A DNA stretch of 64,000 bases from Amoebidium appalachense (taxonomy: Eukaryota; Ichthyosporea). A program made the position numbers and the translations under genes. The first letter of the stretch is position 1; the number at the start of each line of letters is the position of its first letter. The DNA is taken from contig CAVNZM010000005.1 in NCBI GenBank assembly GCA_963693365.1, positions 11,780,001 to 11,844,000 on the forward strand, given 5' to 3'. Under the pieces are notes generated by a model, which had not been told where the DNA came from, did not search any database, and saw nothing but the letters and a program-made list of their open reading frames with translations. This document shows, piece after piece, positions 20,221 through 33,435 of the stretch.

Positions 20221-21120
20221 TCCCGGGTCGCTCTGTTGTGTTCGAGGCATGTCGTCTTTTAACCCCCAGCGCTACCATGGCACCCCCATTATGTTCCTTT
20301 TTGAACCCTTGTTACCTCCAGCAACTCCGTGCACAGGCTGGCTGCTAGAATGTCATGACACTGTGAAACCCCTTTTTCTCCTGCTCATCAGGTGCTATAT
20401 CCGTTTTACAGAAGAAGCAAATCCTGTTTAGGCTAATAGTATGTTTTTGTCTGTTTGTGGAGGTATTGAGATGGCTGCGGGCCCTGCGGGCAAGTGTTTA
20501 TGGAAGACCTAGTGTGAAAATATAACTAGAACCGATTGTACAGGGTGCATACCTTTTACATATTTTTTCCCGGTGCATGTTGAAGGGCTCGTGCAATAGT
20601 AAGTTGCGCATACAGTCACACTTCCGCTGAAGTCTCTGTGTACACACAGTCTATCCAGGCCTCTGTTGGTTGTTTGACCTACTCCGTTAACACGTCTGTA
20701 TAGGTCAAGACCAGTGTTGAATGTACCTATCATCTGTGAAACGTCAGACATGGCACGTGCTTTTGCGATGTGATGTCATGTATGCATTAAATCATTTCGT
20801 AGGAATCATGAATCAGGGCTGAATAAAACGGAAAAAAAGAAAGAAACTGACACGAAGCAGACACAGGTCGGCAACCAGCTTCTTCGTTTATTTTTTATGG
20901 CTTTGACAAGAGAATGAAGGGTAAAAGCAAACAAGTACAAGGCTCTGAGGAGAGGAAGAAAGGAAAAGAAAAAGAGTTTCTAAGTAGAGGCCTGTAAGAT
21001 GTTGCGAAAATTCATGTTTTTTTCGCCTTCTGGCTGAGTAGAGGGCTTGGAGCCAACAAGAAAACATGTAAAAACTTGAACCGTGTTCGTGTTGCAGTTG
21101 CAGAAAGACTGGCAGTGAGA

Positions 21121-21750
21121 ATGCGGAAACCAACACCGTTCGAGCAGCCCGTGTGCATAAACTGTAAGTGCTCATGTTGTGGCCTTTTCTTGTGTTGTTT
21201 TCTCCATTTTCTGGGACTCTCCTCCCCTCTTCCTGATCATGGGCTCTGTTCAAGTGTCTTGTGCCTGCACGTTTCAATATAAAATATATAAGTTTTAATT
21301 ATCGTGACGTTTTTTGTGTTGTCTTTTGGTGTCTGCTCCTCCATACTTCAAACGCTTTAATGAATACATCCCCCCCCCCCCCCCCCCCCCGGGCACATAC
21401 GTTTCTTTAATCTCCTTCAATTGCCCTTTTTTTTTTTTTTTTTTTAATATGATTTAAGTTCTAATAGAGGGTTCAAGAGTGTTGGTAGCTTTTGGGTGTA
21501 ATCGCCAATATCCAGCCGGTATGCCTATTGTTGTTAACACAGGCGCACAACACATGCACAAGCTGGCACACCCCCACGTATACCCTCCCCCCTCTCCCCC
21601 CCCCCCCCCCCCCCCCCCCACCCAACACACACACACACACAAACAAACACAAATACACACGACGTACAAGCACGTTGTATACACGCACAGTACATACCGA
21701 CTCACACGCACACACATAGGCACACACACGCGCACACGAACACACATGCC

Positions 21751-21783
<33 letters not shown>

Positions 21784-21814
21784 TCATGCACATGGACACA
21801 CCCACAAACACACA

Positions 21815-21856
<42 letters not shown>

Positions 21857-22689
21857 CAAGGCGTCCAAGACGCCTATGTGGCGGCGGTCACTCAACAATG
21901 AACTACTTTGCAACGCATGTGGACTCTACTTCAAAACACATGGTGTGTGCGAAATATCGCAATCATAACTGTCGTAGGGTATCAATCGGATACCCACTTA
22001 AGCTCTTGTTTTCCATTCCTTCCAACTCTGTTGTCACCTTTTGTTTGTTGTTGTTGTTCCGTTAATTTCTTTGGGGTGGGGGGTGTGCTGTTTATTATCG
22101 ACCTACATGCGAGGCTGTGATCAGTTACAAGGACAACAGTATTATCCAAGCAGGTACAGGTCTAATAACGACGTTACAATATTTGAATGATATGTCGAGA
22201 TTTTGTTTTATAGAGAGAGAGAGAGAGAGAGAGTGTGTGTGTGTGTGTGTGTGTATGTGTGTGTGTGTGTGTGTGCGTGCGTGCGTGTGTGCGTGTGTGC
22301 GTGTGTGCGTGTGTGTGCGTGTAAGGAATATTTTAAATTATTTTGTTGGGTGGGAAGGAGGTCCTATCTTGCACCTTTTTATTTTTTTATTATTGTTGTT
22401 ATTATTGTTATTATTATTGTTGTTATTATCATTATCATCATTATGGGGGAGGGGGGGTCGTTTCTTATGGCGACATACACTCTTATTTATTCCTATCTAG
22501 GTTAAGGTCTTAACCCTTTAGCATTAGCATTAACCCCACCCACCCCTACCCAATACGTGCAGGTGCACACAGACCACTGGCCCTCAACACCTACCCGAAA
22601 CGCAGCACCAGGAGGTGTAGCTCAAAGTCTCTCCCCCCACAGATGCCCCAGCGGAGACTGAGCAAGGTGTGTGTGTGTACGTGCGTGTG

Positions 22690-22742
<53 letters not shown>

Positions 22743-25607
22743 GTGTGCGTGTGCGTGTGTGTGGTGTTGGTGGTGATGATGTTGTTGTTGTTGTTGTTTT
22801 TGGGTGGGTGGGTGTGGGGGGGGGGGGGGGGGGGGGTTGATATGCGTGGGGTGTAAATCTGGCCTTTATGTGTGAAACAAAGAACTTGCTCGTGGGAAAA
22901 CAGTGTTCCTTTTTTTTCTCCCTCCCGTTTATGCTTATGGTTGCTATTTTTTCTTTTTGATTGCCGCTGCTGCTGCTCGGGTTTGCTATTTTGTGTTTTG
23001 GTGTCAGTGCTTAGTTCGTTTTCTATTTGGTAAACTTACACACACACACACACACACAAAGTACACGCATAAGGCACCACAACCGCCAGTGCTACCACAC
23101 CTCCAGTACATTTATGGCTTTTCACTTTTCTTTCTATGTTTCTACCTACCGCTTGCCTTACCGGGGTCTATCACCTCTTCAATCTTCCACTTCTCTTCTC
23201 ACGTGGTCTTTTTTTTTTCCGCAGAGCAACACATCGTGGTATGAAGGAAATCATGTTACCGCCTGCGACAGCATCTGCTATCTGGTACGTAAATCTCACG
23301 ATTGTATTCCTCATAACGTCGATTAGAAAGGATCACATGGAATAAATCGAACCAAGGGCTGAATTACGTTCTGTACTTCAAACCCTGGCTAGAATAGCAA
23401 AAGCAACCCATGAAAATGTTCAAACTGAGAAACGTGCACACAACAACAAACAGCACTGAGATGTCAACATTGAAGTCTGTAGATTCCTCTTCCATCTTCA
23501 TATTGCTACACATGTCACTCAGAAAAATGGCACTTAGACGGATTTGCTTCCTGTGCCCGTTTAGCCACTTTCTCCCCTTCACACACCCAATCATCCTCCC
23601 CTTTCTTCCCTCCCCCCCCCCCCCCCCCCCCCCCCCCTTCCCCCCTCCCGGGACAAATATCAGAAGGACGTGAAAGATGACAGAGAGTGACAGCAGAGCT
23701 CGAAATATAGTAAAGAGGGTACGAAAAGAATAAACCACAGACGCATAAAAACAGGACCCCCTCCCCCCCCCCCCCCCCCCTCCCTCCCCGGGTGGAAATA
23801 TGAACACCCCAAAGCCACCTCTTTAGGCAAGCAACCCCCATCCCCTCTTCTCACTCCTTGAATTTTTACACCAGGGGTTCCGCTACAACATAGGAGACTG
23901 TGTGGGTGTGCGAGCAAATGACGGGGTGCTCTACTATGCAATCCTGACACGGTTCCTTGTGAATGAGCTGGGCCAGAAGGCATGTGTCTTGACGTGGCTA
24001 GTGCCTAGAGACCCTTCGGTGCTTCGGAACCCAACTTTCAGCCCGACCGATTATCTGCTAGGTAGGTGCCTGTTGGATTTTTTTTTCTTCATATCTTCCT
24101 TTTTTATCGTAGCCTTATTATGCATACTCTTTATGTATGGCTTGCATTCTGCATCGTGTTATCCGTTTGTTCTTGTGTACTTCGTACTTCTTGACGCATT
24201 CAATCCCCCCCCCCCCCCCCCCCCCCCCCTTTAACCCCCGGCCTTTCCCACTGCCCTTGCCTGCATAAGCAACCCTGCTCGTCTCTGATCAAGACGGGTG
24301 ACCTACTCATGTTCAAATGAAACAGTATCTGAGTTGGGTTTCGTTAACGAGGGGAATAGGTCGAAACTCGGGTACTGTGGATGACGTGGGCCCCCCCTGA
24401 GGATGGGCTCTGCTTATTATGCATACTCTTTATGGATGGCTTGCATTCTGCATCGTGTTATCCGTTTGTTCTTGTGTACTTCGTACTTTTTGACGCATTC
24501 AAACCCCCCCCCCCCCCCCCCAGCCCGTTATAAAGAGAAGAGGGGGGGGGGGGGGGGGGGATCTGTATGTAATAGTGTGTGGAACTTCTAGTGCTCATGT
24601 TTTTGCTTGCTATTAAAAACGTGACCTTTTTCCTGATGCTCTGCATTGTGAACAACCGCTAGCATGTAATGAAAGAAGGGGGGGCTGGGGGGGGGGGGGG
24701 GGGGGGGAGAAGAGAGAGGGGGGGAGGGGGGGGATAGGCATTTGGGAAGGTTTGTGTATTATGTAGCCACATACACTAAACGAATGTTCCTGCGTGTAGG
24801 AGCTGATTTGGTTGTATGCTAATGGACGTGGTTGGTTGTATTAGCTGGTAAGTGAAACCGCTCTACTTCCACCTTTCTTGAGTCCGTTTTTTCCCTCTTT
24901 TTTCTCTATTTTGTGTGAAGGGGTCCTATTGCTTGGTCAGAAATCTGAATTTCTGTAAACCCCCCGCAGGCCCTACAGCCGAAACCGTCTATCTGATGGC
25001 TTGTGTTGAAGCCGTAGTCTACTCCAATGCAACCTCACTACTGCGCGAACTATCAACCAGGCAGACAAACCCCCCCATCACACTCGGCAGCCAACCGCCA
25101 CAGCAAATACAGCCCCACTCGTCCCCCATGAGCGTCCCAGGGGGTTCCAACCCAATTTCCGTACCGAATTCCAATAATTCCATGCCGCCGCCACCATCGC
25201 CTCATATGAATGACCACCACATGTCGTCATCGTATCCAAACCACCACAGTATGATGCCACCCCCGTCACATATCCCCACCGGCCCAAACGGCCCTTATCC
25301 TGCTCACAATGGTGGTATAATGCCACCTCCTGTACCTATTCCGGGCAGTGCACATACATCCCCGCACTATACACACAACGGTTCATATCCGATCCCTATT
25401 CCACGGACAAATTCAAATCCTCCGCCGTCGCTATCCCCGGGACCCTATCCGGTATCTGCATCTGTGCCTATTCCCATGCACAGCCCGGCTTATTCTCAGC
25501 AATTTTCAAGCTGGAGTTCATACCCTGAACATTTGGAACCCCCAACTTCCTCACAATCGATACCTATTGGTGAGTGTAAAGGCCCCCCCCACCCCCCACC
25601 CCCCGCA

Positions 25608-25686
<79 letters not shown>

Positions 25687-26812
25687 GCACGCACGCACGC
25701 ACACACACGCACTGTCTTGTGGGCCTGCTCCTTCACACATGGGTGTGTAAGTCCACACAAGCATACACATCATAGCAATGTCAGGTTTAGCAACATCAAC
25801 GGGTGTGTATGTGCGAAGGTTGGGTGTGTGTGTATGTCACTTTGTGTGTTCTTTTATCGTTTTGGGGCCAGGGGGGGAGGGAGTTGGGGGAGGGGGGGGG
25901 GGGGATGGGAAAGGTAGGGTGTATAGGTGGCCGTGTGAAGGTGGGGATTGAAATTTCGTGAAGGGGAAGGAGGGAGGGGATGGAAGTGTGGTTTCGAGGG
26001 CCTGATGCAACGGATGTGTGTGTGGTTGGTTGGGGGGTTGCAACCCCCCCCCCCCCCCCCAAAAAAAAAAAAAAATGAAAAACAAAATAGAAGAATACAT
26101 CATGACACACGTGCGTGCGCACGTACACACACAACACACACGCACGCATACACACATACGCACACATCGCACGCACACACACACACACACACACACATGC
26201 ACATGCACATGCACATGCACACACATACACGTGCACACCTTACCACTCGGAAAAGGTGTGAGTGTGCTTATGTGTGTGTGTTTGCGCGTGCGTGTGTTGG
26301 GGGTGGGGGGAGGGGGAGGGGGGGGGGGGGGGGGGGGAGATGGGGGGGTGGGAGGGGCCGCCTTTGGAAGACCTTGTGGTTTGTAGGTAGGATATGTATC
26401 TAACGGATATTGTTTTCCCCCAACAACAGACACACCCCCGACACCCTTCACCGTGGGCAGCTATGACAGTGCCGTGACACACTCCAGCAGCTACACCCCC
26501 CGCAGCTCATGGCAGGCCCGCGTGGAGGATTTACCCCCACCTCCACACTCTTACCCATACCCACCACCCATGCACAACGGATGGGGTGCGTACACCCACG
26601 AAAAACATGAAAATCATGACAAATACGAAAAATATGAAAAGTATGAGGAGAATGAAAGGAGGGATAGAGGCGTTTGGGAGGAGAATAAGGGGAGGGAGAT
26701 GGTCCCGGGGTATGCGGAGGATATGGAAGCGGCGCAGCTACTTTGTAGTATCGGTAGTCACTATGTGGAGCACAGGCACGGCACTAATCTGAGTGGGTCG
26801 ATGGGCGAGTGA
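21121..26812 (+). CDS. GATAD1: GATAD1-like GATA zinc-finger chromatin protein with proline-rich tail
   Basis: In vertebrates GATAD1 is a nuclear protein associated with H3K4me3 chromatin. Seven exons are read: 21121-21163, 21856-21944, 22643-22666, 23225-23284, 23875-24061, 24970-25569 and 26430-26812 (TGA), about 461 residues. Exons 1 and 2 join within a cysteine codon to give C-x2-C-x17-C-x2-C with TPMWRR and [13 protein letters not shown], a canonical GATA finger. Exons 4 and 5 join as [14 protein letters not shown], aligning without gaps to the family block around [33 protein letters not shown] and a Met-Cys-Val-Glu segment follow as in GATAD1. The rest (about 200 residues) is Pro/Ser/His-rich, then charged Lys-Tyr-Glu repeats, absent from the vertebrate protein. 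The start fits the family: twelve residues to the first cysteine. A second phase-consistent model for exons 2 to 4 exists (21856-21942, 22643-22666, 23227-23288). The order with GPALPP1 is head to head. Confidence 0.8.
21235..21390 (+). repeat. Dispersed structured repeat, D-type 3' part
   Basis: The string GATCATGGGCTCTGTTCAAGT and the downstream text match the 3' half of copy D (7130-7279), ending AATGAATACAT plus poly(C). It lies in intron 1 of the GATAD1-like gene. Confidence 0.7.
22213..22330 (+). repeat. (GA)n-(GT)n compound repeat
   Basis: A short (GA)n run passes into (GT)n and TGCG units. A separate TGCG tetranucleotide run lies at about 22680-22745, starting at the donor of the 24-base exon at 22643-22666. 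Confidence 0.85.
24110..24226 (+). repeat. Dispersed structured repeat, 3' fragment
   Basis: A fragment beginning at TTATTATGCATACTC and ending GACGCATTCAAT plus poly(C), 50 bases after the exon ending at 24061. Confidence 0.85.
24230..24520 (+). repeat. Dispersed structured repeat, A-type copy
   Basis: A full A-type copy immediately downstream of the preceding fragment's C tail. Its long stem pairs throughout if G-U pairs are allowed. It ends GACGCATTCAAA plus poly(C). Confidence 0.88.
25610..25682 (+). repeat. (CA)n microsatellite
   Basis: About 35 AC units, starting 40 bases after the exon ending at 25569, then four ACGC units. Confidence 0.95.
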
Positions 26813-26903
26813 GCATGTGTGGACTTGTTGCGTGGGTTAGTGTTCAAGTGTTTCATTTTTTGGGTTGTTCTTTGTTTCTTCCTCCTCCTCGTCTTCTCTC
26901 TCT

Positions 26904-26944
<41 letters not shown>

Positions 26945-27039
26945 TGCCTCTTTCTTTTTTTTGCCCCTTTCTTCTCCCTTTCTTCTGCGAGAGTGTGTGT
27001 GTGTTTGTGTTTATTTTCTTTTTCCTTTTTTTTTTTGGT

Positions 27040-27078
<39 letters not shown>

Positions 27079-27322
27079 TGGACGTAATAGCAGGAGTTGG
27101 TGAAGTTTGTGCTTTTTTGCAGTTACTTCTGTGTGGTTGCTTTCTTTGCCCCCCCTCTAAAAGCACTACATATGCGAGTCATACATGTATTCTTATACCC
27201 ATCCCGCTTTGTAGCCACCCATATCTGCATGTGGGAATTTTTTGGGGGGGTATTATTACGGGCGGGATGTGTGTTTTTTTTTTTTGTTTTTTTTGTTTTT
27301 CTTTGGGGAGGGGAGGGGGAGA

Positions 27323-27354
<32 letters not shown>

Positions 27355-27566
27355 AAATCAATGTACATATTCGTATGTATACATTTAACCGGCATGTCAA
27401 TCAGCTTGTGTTTGTTGATTTCTAGCCATCAACTCTTTTGGCTTGTTTCTTTGAATTGGCCACATGTTTTAATTTTTATATTGGTGGCTTTTTATTGGCT
27501 ACCCAAAATCGTACCTGTTGGCATCACCGTACCTAGTTTGAATATCGCTTGTGCTGAACAAGCTTT

Positions 27567-27572
27567 AATAAA
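27567..27572 (+). terminator. Polyadenylation signal of the GATAD1-like gene
   Basis: AATAAA about 750 bases after the TGA at 26810-26812 and the first such hexamer on this strand. The 3' UTR before it contains poly(T), poly(G) and mixed pyrimidine tracts. Confidence 0.5.
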
Positions 27573-27653
27573 CATAGGCATGAATCGAGCCACTGTGTGT
27601 GCACATGTGTGATAAGTGGAAGCTGTAAAAGAACAACCCCAGTAGTAGTAGTA

Positions 27654-27688
<35 letters not shown>

Positions 27689-27946
27689 TTAGTGGTTGAG
27701 TGACTGGTGATGCATATCTGTCACGGTGTACTACATGGTTGCATCGTTGGACCCCCCCTCCCCCCTCCTCCCCCTCAAATCGATTCTCCAGCCGGCTTAT
27801 GCTTGCATTCCTCCCCCCCCCCCCCCCCCCCGTCCCTCCCCACCCCACCTGCCCCTGTGGGGCCTCCTTTTCCCTCACCAACTTGGAGGGAAAAAAGAAA
27901 AGGGAAAAAAAGCAACCACATACACATGTAAGCACGCGCGCGCGGG

Positions 27947-27978
<32 letters not shown>

Positions 27979-27991
27979 TAAGCAAGGGAAC

Positions 27992-28026
<35 letters not shown>

Positions 28027-28547
28027 TGGATTGGATTGGCCTTCAGGTACACAGTATGTAGGTAACCGACACCGTGTTGATAAGGCTACCTCTTTATCTA
28101 GCTGACACAGTGCTGCAATTATTGTGCAGTGTATTTTATGCATGTGGATATCAAGAGTGCTGTGTGTTTTTTGCGCAGGCACTAATACTATACGCTTTTT
28201 ATCCAGCCTGGTAACTATAAATTTCGTGGAAAACCAAGGTACAAGCCAATGATGCCACCCCGACTTTGATAATTAGACTTCTTTTGAACGAAGCAGCGAT
28301 CTGCAGCTATCCAAAAATTAGAAGGCAGTGCACAGCAACGGAAACCGTTTATACACTCTTACGCGTGCACGCAGCACCGTGACCTGTAAACACTTTTCCT
28401 CATTTGCACGCAAATACACATACACCCGCAAAAGCACAGGTTACGCACACATCATGCACACCCGTGCGTGCTGTAACAGACACACATGCGCACATGCACC
28501 CGACATAATTCAAGAGAAGCCAAATAAATAACAGGTGGCCTGATTTG

Positions 28548-28603
<56 letters not shown>

Positions 28604-30148
28604 GGAGGGGGGAGGGGGGGGGGAGGAGGAGGAGGGGGGGGAGGAGGGGGGGGGGGAGGGGGGGGGGAGGAGGAGGGGGGGGGGGGGGGGGGGGGGGGAT
28701 TCCCACCAACCATCTCAACTTCGTTTCCTCAGCGCATGCGAATGTGGTTTCTAGGAACCTTCTAACATCCCCCCCCCCCCCCCCCCCCTTCAAAGGCCCT
28801 CCAACCCCCCCCAAACAAATAATAATTATAAAGGATTTAAAAAAAAAACTTTGAAAGGACCAAGACATAAGAAGTGCAAAACATTAGCACTTAACTTATT
28901 TCAGTCTGACTCAAACCTAGCACCTACTGTGCTACTGACACACAACTTAGTCAAATGGCCCAAGTATCGTACATACCTCATCTGTTACTATTTATATACC
29001 ATGTTATCATTGGTAGAGCTCGAGCACCTCCATGCCATGAATGGCCCCTGTGCCACCTGAGTAGCATTGCCTGCATCCAAATGCAACTAACAAGATTCTG
29101 CTGAACAGCAAATTTTTGTTCTGTGCGCAGAACGCGGAGTAGTACGGTGAGACTGAAGCCCCATATTTTGTGGTATGATGACACACGTAGCGCACAGCGT
29201 TCGTCACGGTGATTTATTACGGCTGCAATCAGGTCGAGTTACATACATCAAATTTAACTTTAAGTGGATGCTAAATCCCAAATGTGGCACTGGACTACAT
29301 ATGTACCGTAGAAGGTTTGTTCATGCATGCCATAATCCTTTTACATAGTTAACCATGGTCCATTATAGTTATATAGTATGGCTCAACGTTCAACTTGCTT
29401 ACTCGAGGCACAGATAAATTTACAAACGAGTGATTGCTCAAGTTCTTATTTACGGCTTTTCACTACTAGTTTTCATGAGGCCCAGTGACTTACAGGGGGT
29501 GACTGAAATTAGGATCATTGGTGCTTTGAAAATAGGGGCTAATTATCTTAATTTTTCCAGGGGTCATAGCCTAAATGATCTTAAAACTTTACTTGGGGTG
29601 GGTTGTGTCCGCCGGGGGCGGGGGGGGGGGGGGAGGAGGGGGGAGCACTTATGTTCTAACAAAAGTGGCCGACTAGGCAAGCTAAATGGCAGTCATCTCA
29701 ACTTTTCAGGATTTTACAGTTTGACACTGATCTCACACACAAGGAAAGTCCAATCAATGCCATGTTCTGACAGCTTGGGGCACACGTGGGCAAAATTTCA
29801 ATTGCATTGCATTACCACGGCAGTGTGTGCACATATGGTGCACTTGCCAACGTGTGTGTGTGTGTGTGAGGGGGGGGGGGGGGGAGGGGGGGGGGGGGGG
29901 GACAGGGGGGGGGGGTACATGTGTGTGGGTGCGCGCGCGTGTGTTCATGTGTGTTTGGGTGTGTGTATCTGTGTGTCTGCGCATGCGCTGCATGTATGTG
30001 TATGTATACTATAATTGTATGTATGTGTAAGTGAACGGATTCAGTAGTCGATGTGCATGTATGCGCACGCCCGTGCGCGAATGCGTTTGTGTGTGTGTCT
30101 GGGCATGCTTGCGCGTGCGTGTGGTGTGTGAGTATGATGCCATATGTA

Positions 30149-30150
<2 letters not shown>

Positions 30151-30204
<54 letters not shown>

Positions 30205-30217
30205 TCTCTCTCTCTCT

Positions 30218-30247
<30 letters not shown>
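30151..30247. repeat. (TC)n followed by (AG)n, self-complementary
   Basis: About 69 bases of TC repeat are followed at 30220 by about 28 bases of AG repeat. The junction is a perfect (TC)n-(AG)n inverted repeat with no loop, and it is flanked by further purine-rich sequence. Confidence 0.9.
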
Positions 30248-30252
<5 letters not shown>

Positions 30253-31248
30253 CAGAGAGGGAGCAGAGAGGGGGGGAGGGAAAAGAGAGGGAGGGAGGGA
30301 AAAGGGAAGGGGGGAGCTCTGAAATGGCTCCCCTACCCGGGGGGAGGGGCCGGGGGGTGCGGTCCCAAAATGCATGTGCAAATCTTTCCAGTACTATGCA
30401 TAGATAGTCAAGTACTGAGCTGTGTAAGTTATTGCGGCCTTATCATAAGGCATACGTAGCACGTAGACAAGGTTTAGGGGGTGTGAGCGAGGTGAGGCAA
30501 CGAGGAAAATTTGCTGGCAGGAGGTTGAAGGACAGACCGGAGAGAATTGAGGCACGGCAACTTCAAGGAAGACGTGGTTGACTCTTCTAATGTATTTTAC
30601 TTGGCTTTCGACGGGAAAGAGCGGGGAGGGGGGGTAGTGAAAAACTATACCACGACATGTGCACAACCGCGCGTCTTTGACAAGGGGGGAGGGGGAAGGG
30701 GGGGCAGGGGGATAGGTTACATAAACACTGAACCGTGTCACTAAGTGGTTCGAATTCGTGCAGGAACTTTATGCGCGTATACGTAAACGAAGCAGTGATG
30801 TATTGGTAGGCAACTGTACTAAGCCTATTCTTCGAGAGCTTAAAGACAGACCGTGGTTACCGGTTGTTAAATTTAACGTTTAACGGTTCAAATGGTCTCT
30901 CAAAAAATCATGGGTTGATTTAGTCCTCCTCACATACAACTATGTACATGGTGTGCTGATCACGATTAATGATTTGGAAGAAAGCTGCACTGAGGGGGGA
31001 TGCTCTAAGGCTTCCGTAGAGGTCAACCTCACACCTTGTTGATATTATGCAAAGCCCCTCTCCAAAGTTCGTGTTTTGCTGCTACCTTTGGCACTATGGA
31101 CCCCCCCCCCCCCCCCCCCCCCCCCCCCACCCACCCACCCCCCCCCAAAAAAAAAGAAGAAGAAGAAGAGTTCTCCACCTGACCCAAAAGGAATAAAAAA
31201 AGAAAGGAAAACATTTTTTCGCCACCTTCCTCGAGCTCATTCTTAGTA

Positions 31249-31284
<36 letters not shown>

Positions 31285-31544
31285 TCTAATCCCACGTTTT
31301 GAAGGGGCCTCCACCCACAAATATATATCAGTAAATATGGATCCGTTAGGTCTATTAGGCAGGCTATCCTCATTGAAACGTTCAATAGAATCCCATTTTT
31401 GGTTCGATTGGATTTACTCTAAGGCGGAAACGTAAGGGTCATCTCTTTTTGGCTCCCCGTGTCTTTTCCTCCCTCCCTCCCCCCCCCCCCCCCCCCCTCC
31501 CCTCCTCTCCCCCCCTCCCCCCCCCCCCTCCCCATCCCCTCCTC

Positions 31545-31599
<55 letters not shown>

Positions 31600-32651
31600 A
31601 CAGAAAAAAAAAAAAGAAAGGACAAGAAAAGAAAAGCGGAAGAAGAAAGGAAAAAAGAAAAAGAAGGAGTGAGACCATGATGGATGAACTCAAGTGTCAC
31701 AATAGTATTCAAGCACTCTTTAGGGGGAAAAAAAAAAAACGCAAGACTCAGAGCCTAAGTCGAGCCCCAAGAAGTCAGTGTTACCGTGGGTACAACAATA
31801 AGAGTTATACCAACACACTGGAGCCTGATTTTGTCACCACAGCGCCAAGACTTAACCAGTGCCACCCATAGGCACACCTGCTACGGTAAGTGCGTTCAAA
31901 TGACGTCCCATAAGTTAATCCATACATCGAGAAGATACTATGTGTACGCAGGCCGTGAATTAATTAGCAAGCTTGTGAGTGGGTGACCATGTTATGCGAG
32001 CCAGTCCGTGCAGACTGAACCCTGGCACCAGGCAGTGTTTTCAACTGCAAACAGCTTGCAATCCGGAGGTATTCAAGTGCTGGTATGGCAAGTCAGAATG
32101 TTTCAAGTTTGGCTGTCTGTAGGCTTCTGACTGTGGGACACAAAGGCCGATATTGTTTTTATGATTAAGATCATCGGAACGTCCGTGCCCGAGCAGAATA
32201 ATTAATCATCGATCCAAACTGAAACTAGTTGGACGTTGCTATACTATTTAACTAGGTAGAATTGTTCAATACGTGCTATCTTCGGATCTGTTTTCTTGGC
32301 ACACAGTTAAAGTTTCCATTACTAAGACACAAATGATACAATACCTTCCATCGAGGGATTGGGTCGTATATAGAAGTGGAGTTGCCCAAAGCTTGTCTGC
32401 TCAGCGTTTGTGAAAGTCCGTGCGAGTGCAGGCTAATGTGTGTGTGTTTGTGCGTGCGTGCGTGCGCGCATGCGTGCGTACTATATCAGTATACTAATTA
32501 GTGTTGTAAAACACCGGAAGTGTTCGAATGCAACTTTCGGAAGTTCCGTGTTGCATGTCAGCATCAATCCGGTAGTATATACTAAACATAAAACATTATT
32601 TCTCCGAAGTTCTCAGCCTTTTGAAATTACCGTTTATGAGTTGTCAAATAT

Positions 32652-32677
32652 CAAATAGCACACCTGTGTGCTATTTG
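32652..32677. repeat. Perfect 12-bp inverted repeat
   Basis: Arms CAAATAGCACAC (32652-32663) and GTGTGCTATTTG (32666-32677) with a 2-base loop. A related string AATAGCACACCA followed by GGAGGCCT lies near 34537-34557, so this may belong to an old repeat family. Confidence 0.8.
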
Positions 32678-32920
32678 GGAGGCCTGGCTCCGATTCTTCC
32701 TCCCACCTCCCCCGCCCCCCCTTTGGATTGTCCACACAATCCGCCGCCCGGGGGAAGGGGGGGGGGGGGGGGGGGAGGGGAGGGGAATTCGAAGGGAGAG
32801 GGGGGGGGAGGGAGGGGGCCAAAGAGCAGCTAAACATTGCCCTTGTTTTAACACGTCCAGGTCGGACAAAATCCCAGGCGCTAATGGAGAAGACCCGGGA
32901 GGGGAAGGGGAGGCGGGCCG

Positions 32921-32959
<39 letters not shown>

Positions 32960-33392
32960 GGGGGGGGGGGGGGGGATGTGTGCACACGATGTGCACGTTA
33001 GGGTGGTCAGCGGGATTGAGAATTCGAAACCCTCACATCACGTCCAGCTGGTTGGATGAGGCAGAAAAGTAAGACTGATGAAAAAGATCCGAGGGCTTCA
33101 ATTCTTCACATATACATGTCGTGAAAGAGCCTGGACTCTGCTACAACCAATCACTCCGACCAAGGCACAGTGTTTGGCGGCATGACTGCCATGGGGTGGC
33201 GGAATAGCAGCCACCTTGTTCACACCTGCTACACTATTCTCTTTATTTATTTTCTCTATTTATCTACTTTATTTTTATTTTATTTCTGTTTTACCACTAA
33301 AAGTAACAATATTTTATGTTTCAATTTATGCTATTTGATAGCGTTAATTTATTTCAAGTTGTTTATTCTTTATTTATTTTTTACTTTTTTTT

Positions 33393-33435
<43 letters not shown>

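Noticed and set aside
22643-23288. Alternative reading of three GATAD1-like exons (DAPAETEQ then THRGMKEIM then SAIWY)
   Set aside because: It is also phase-consistent, but the chosen model aligns [14 protein letters not shown] to the family without a gap and uses a better donor at 23285. Kept only as an alternative.
28545-28765. Gly-rich frames over a poly(G) block
   Set aside because: Product of G homopolymer with scattered A; no coding signature.
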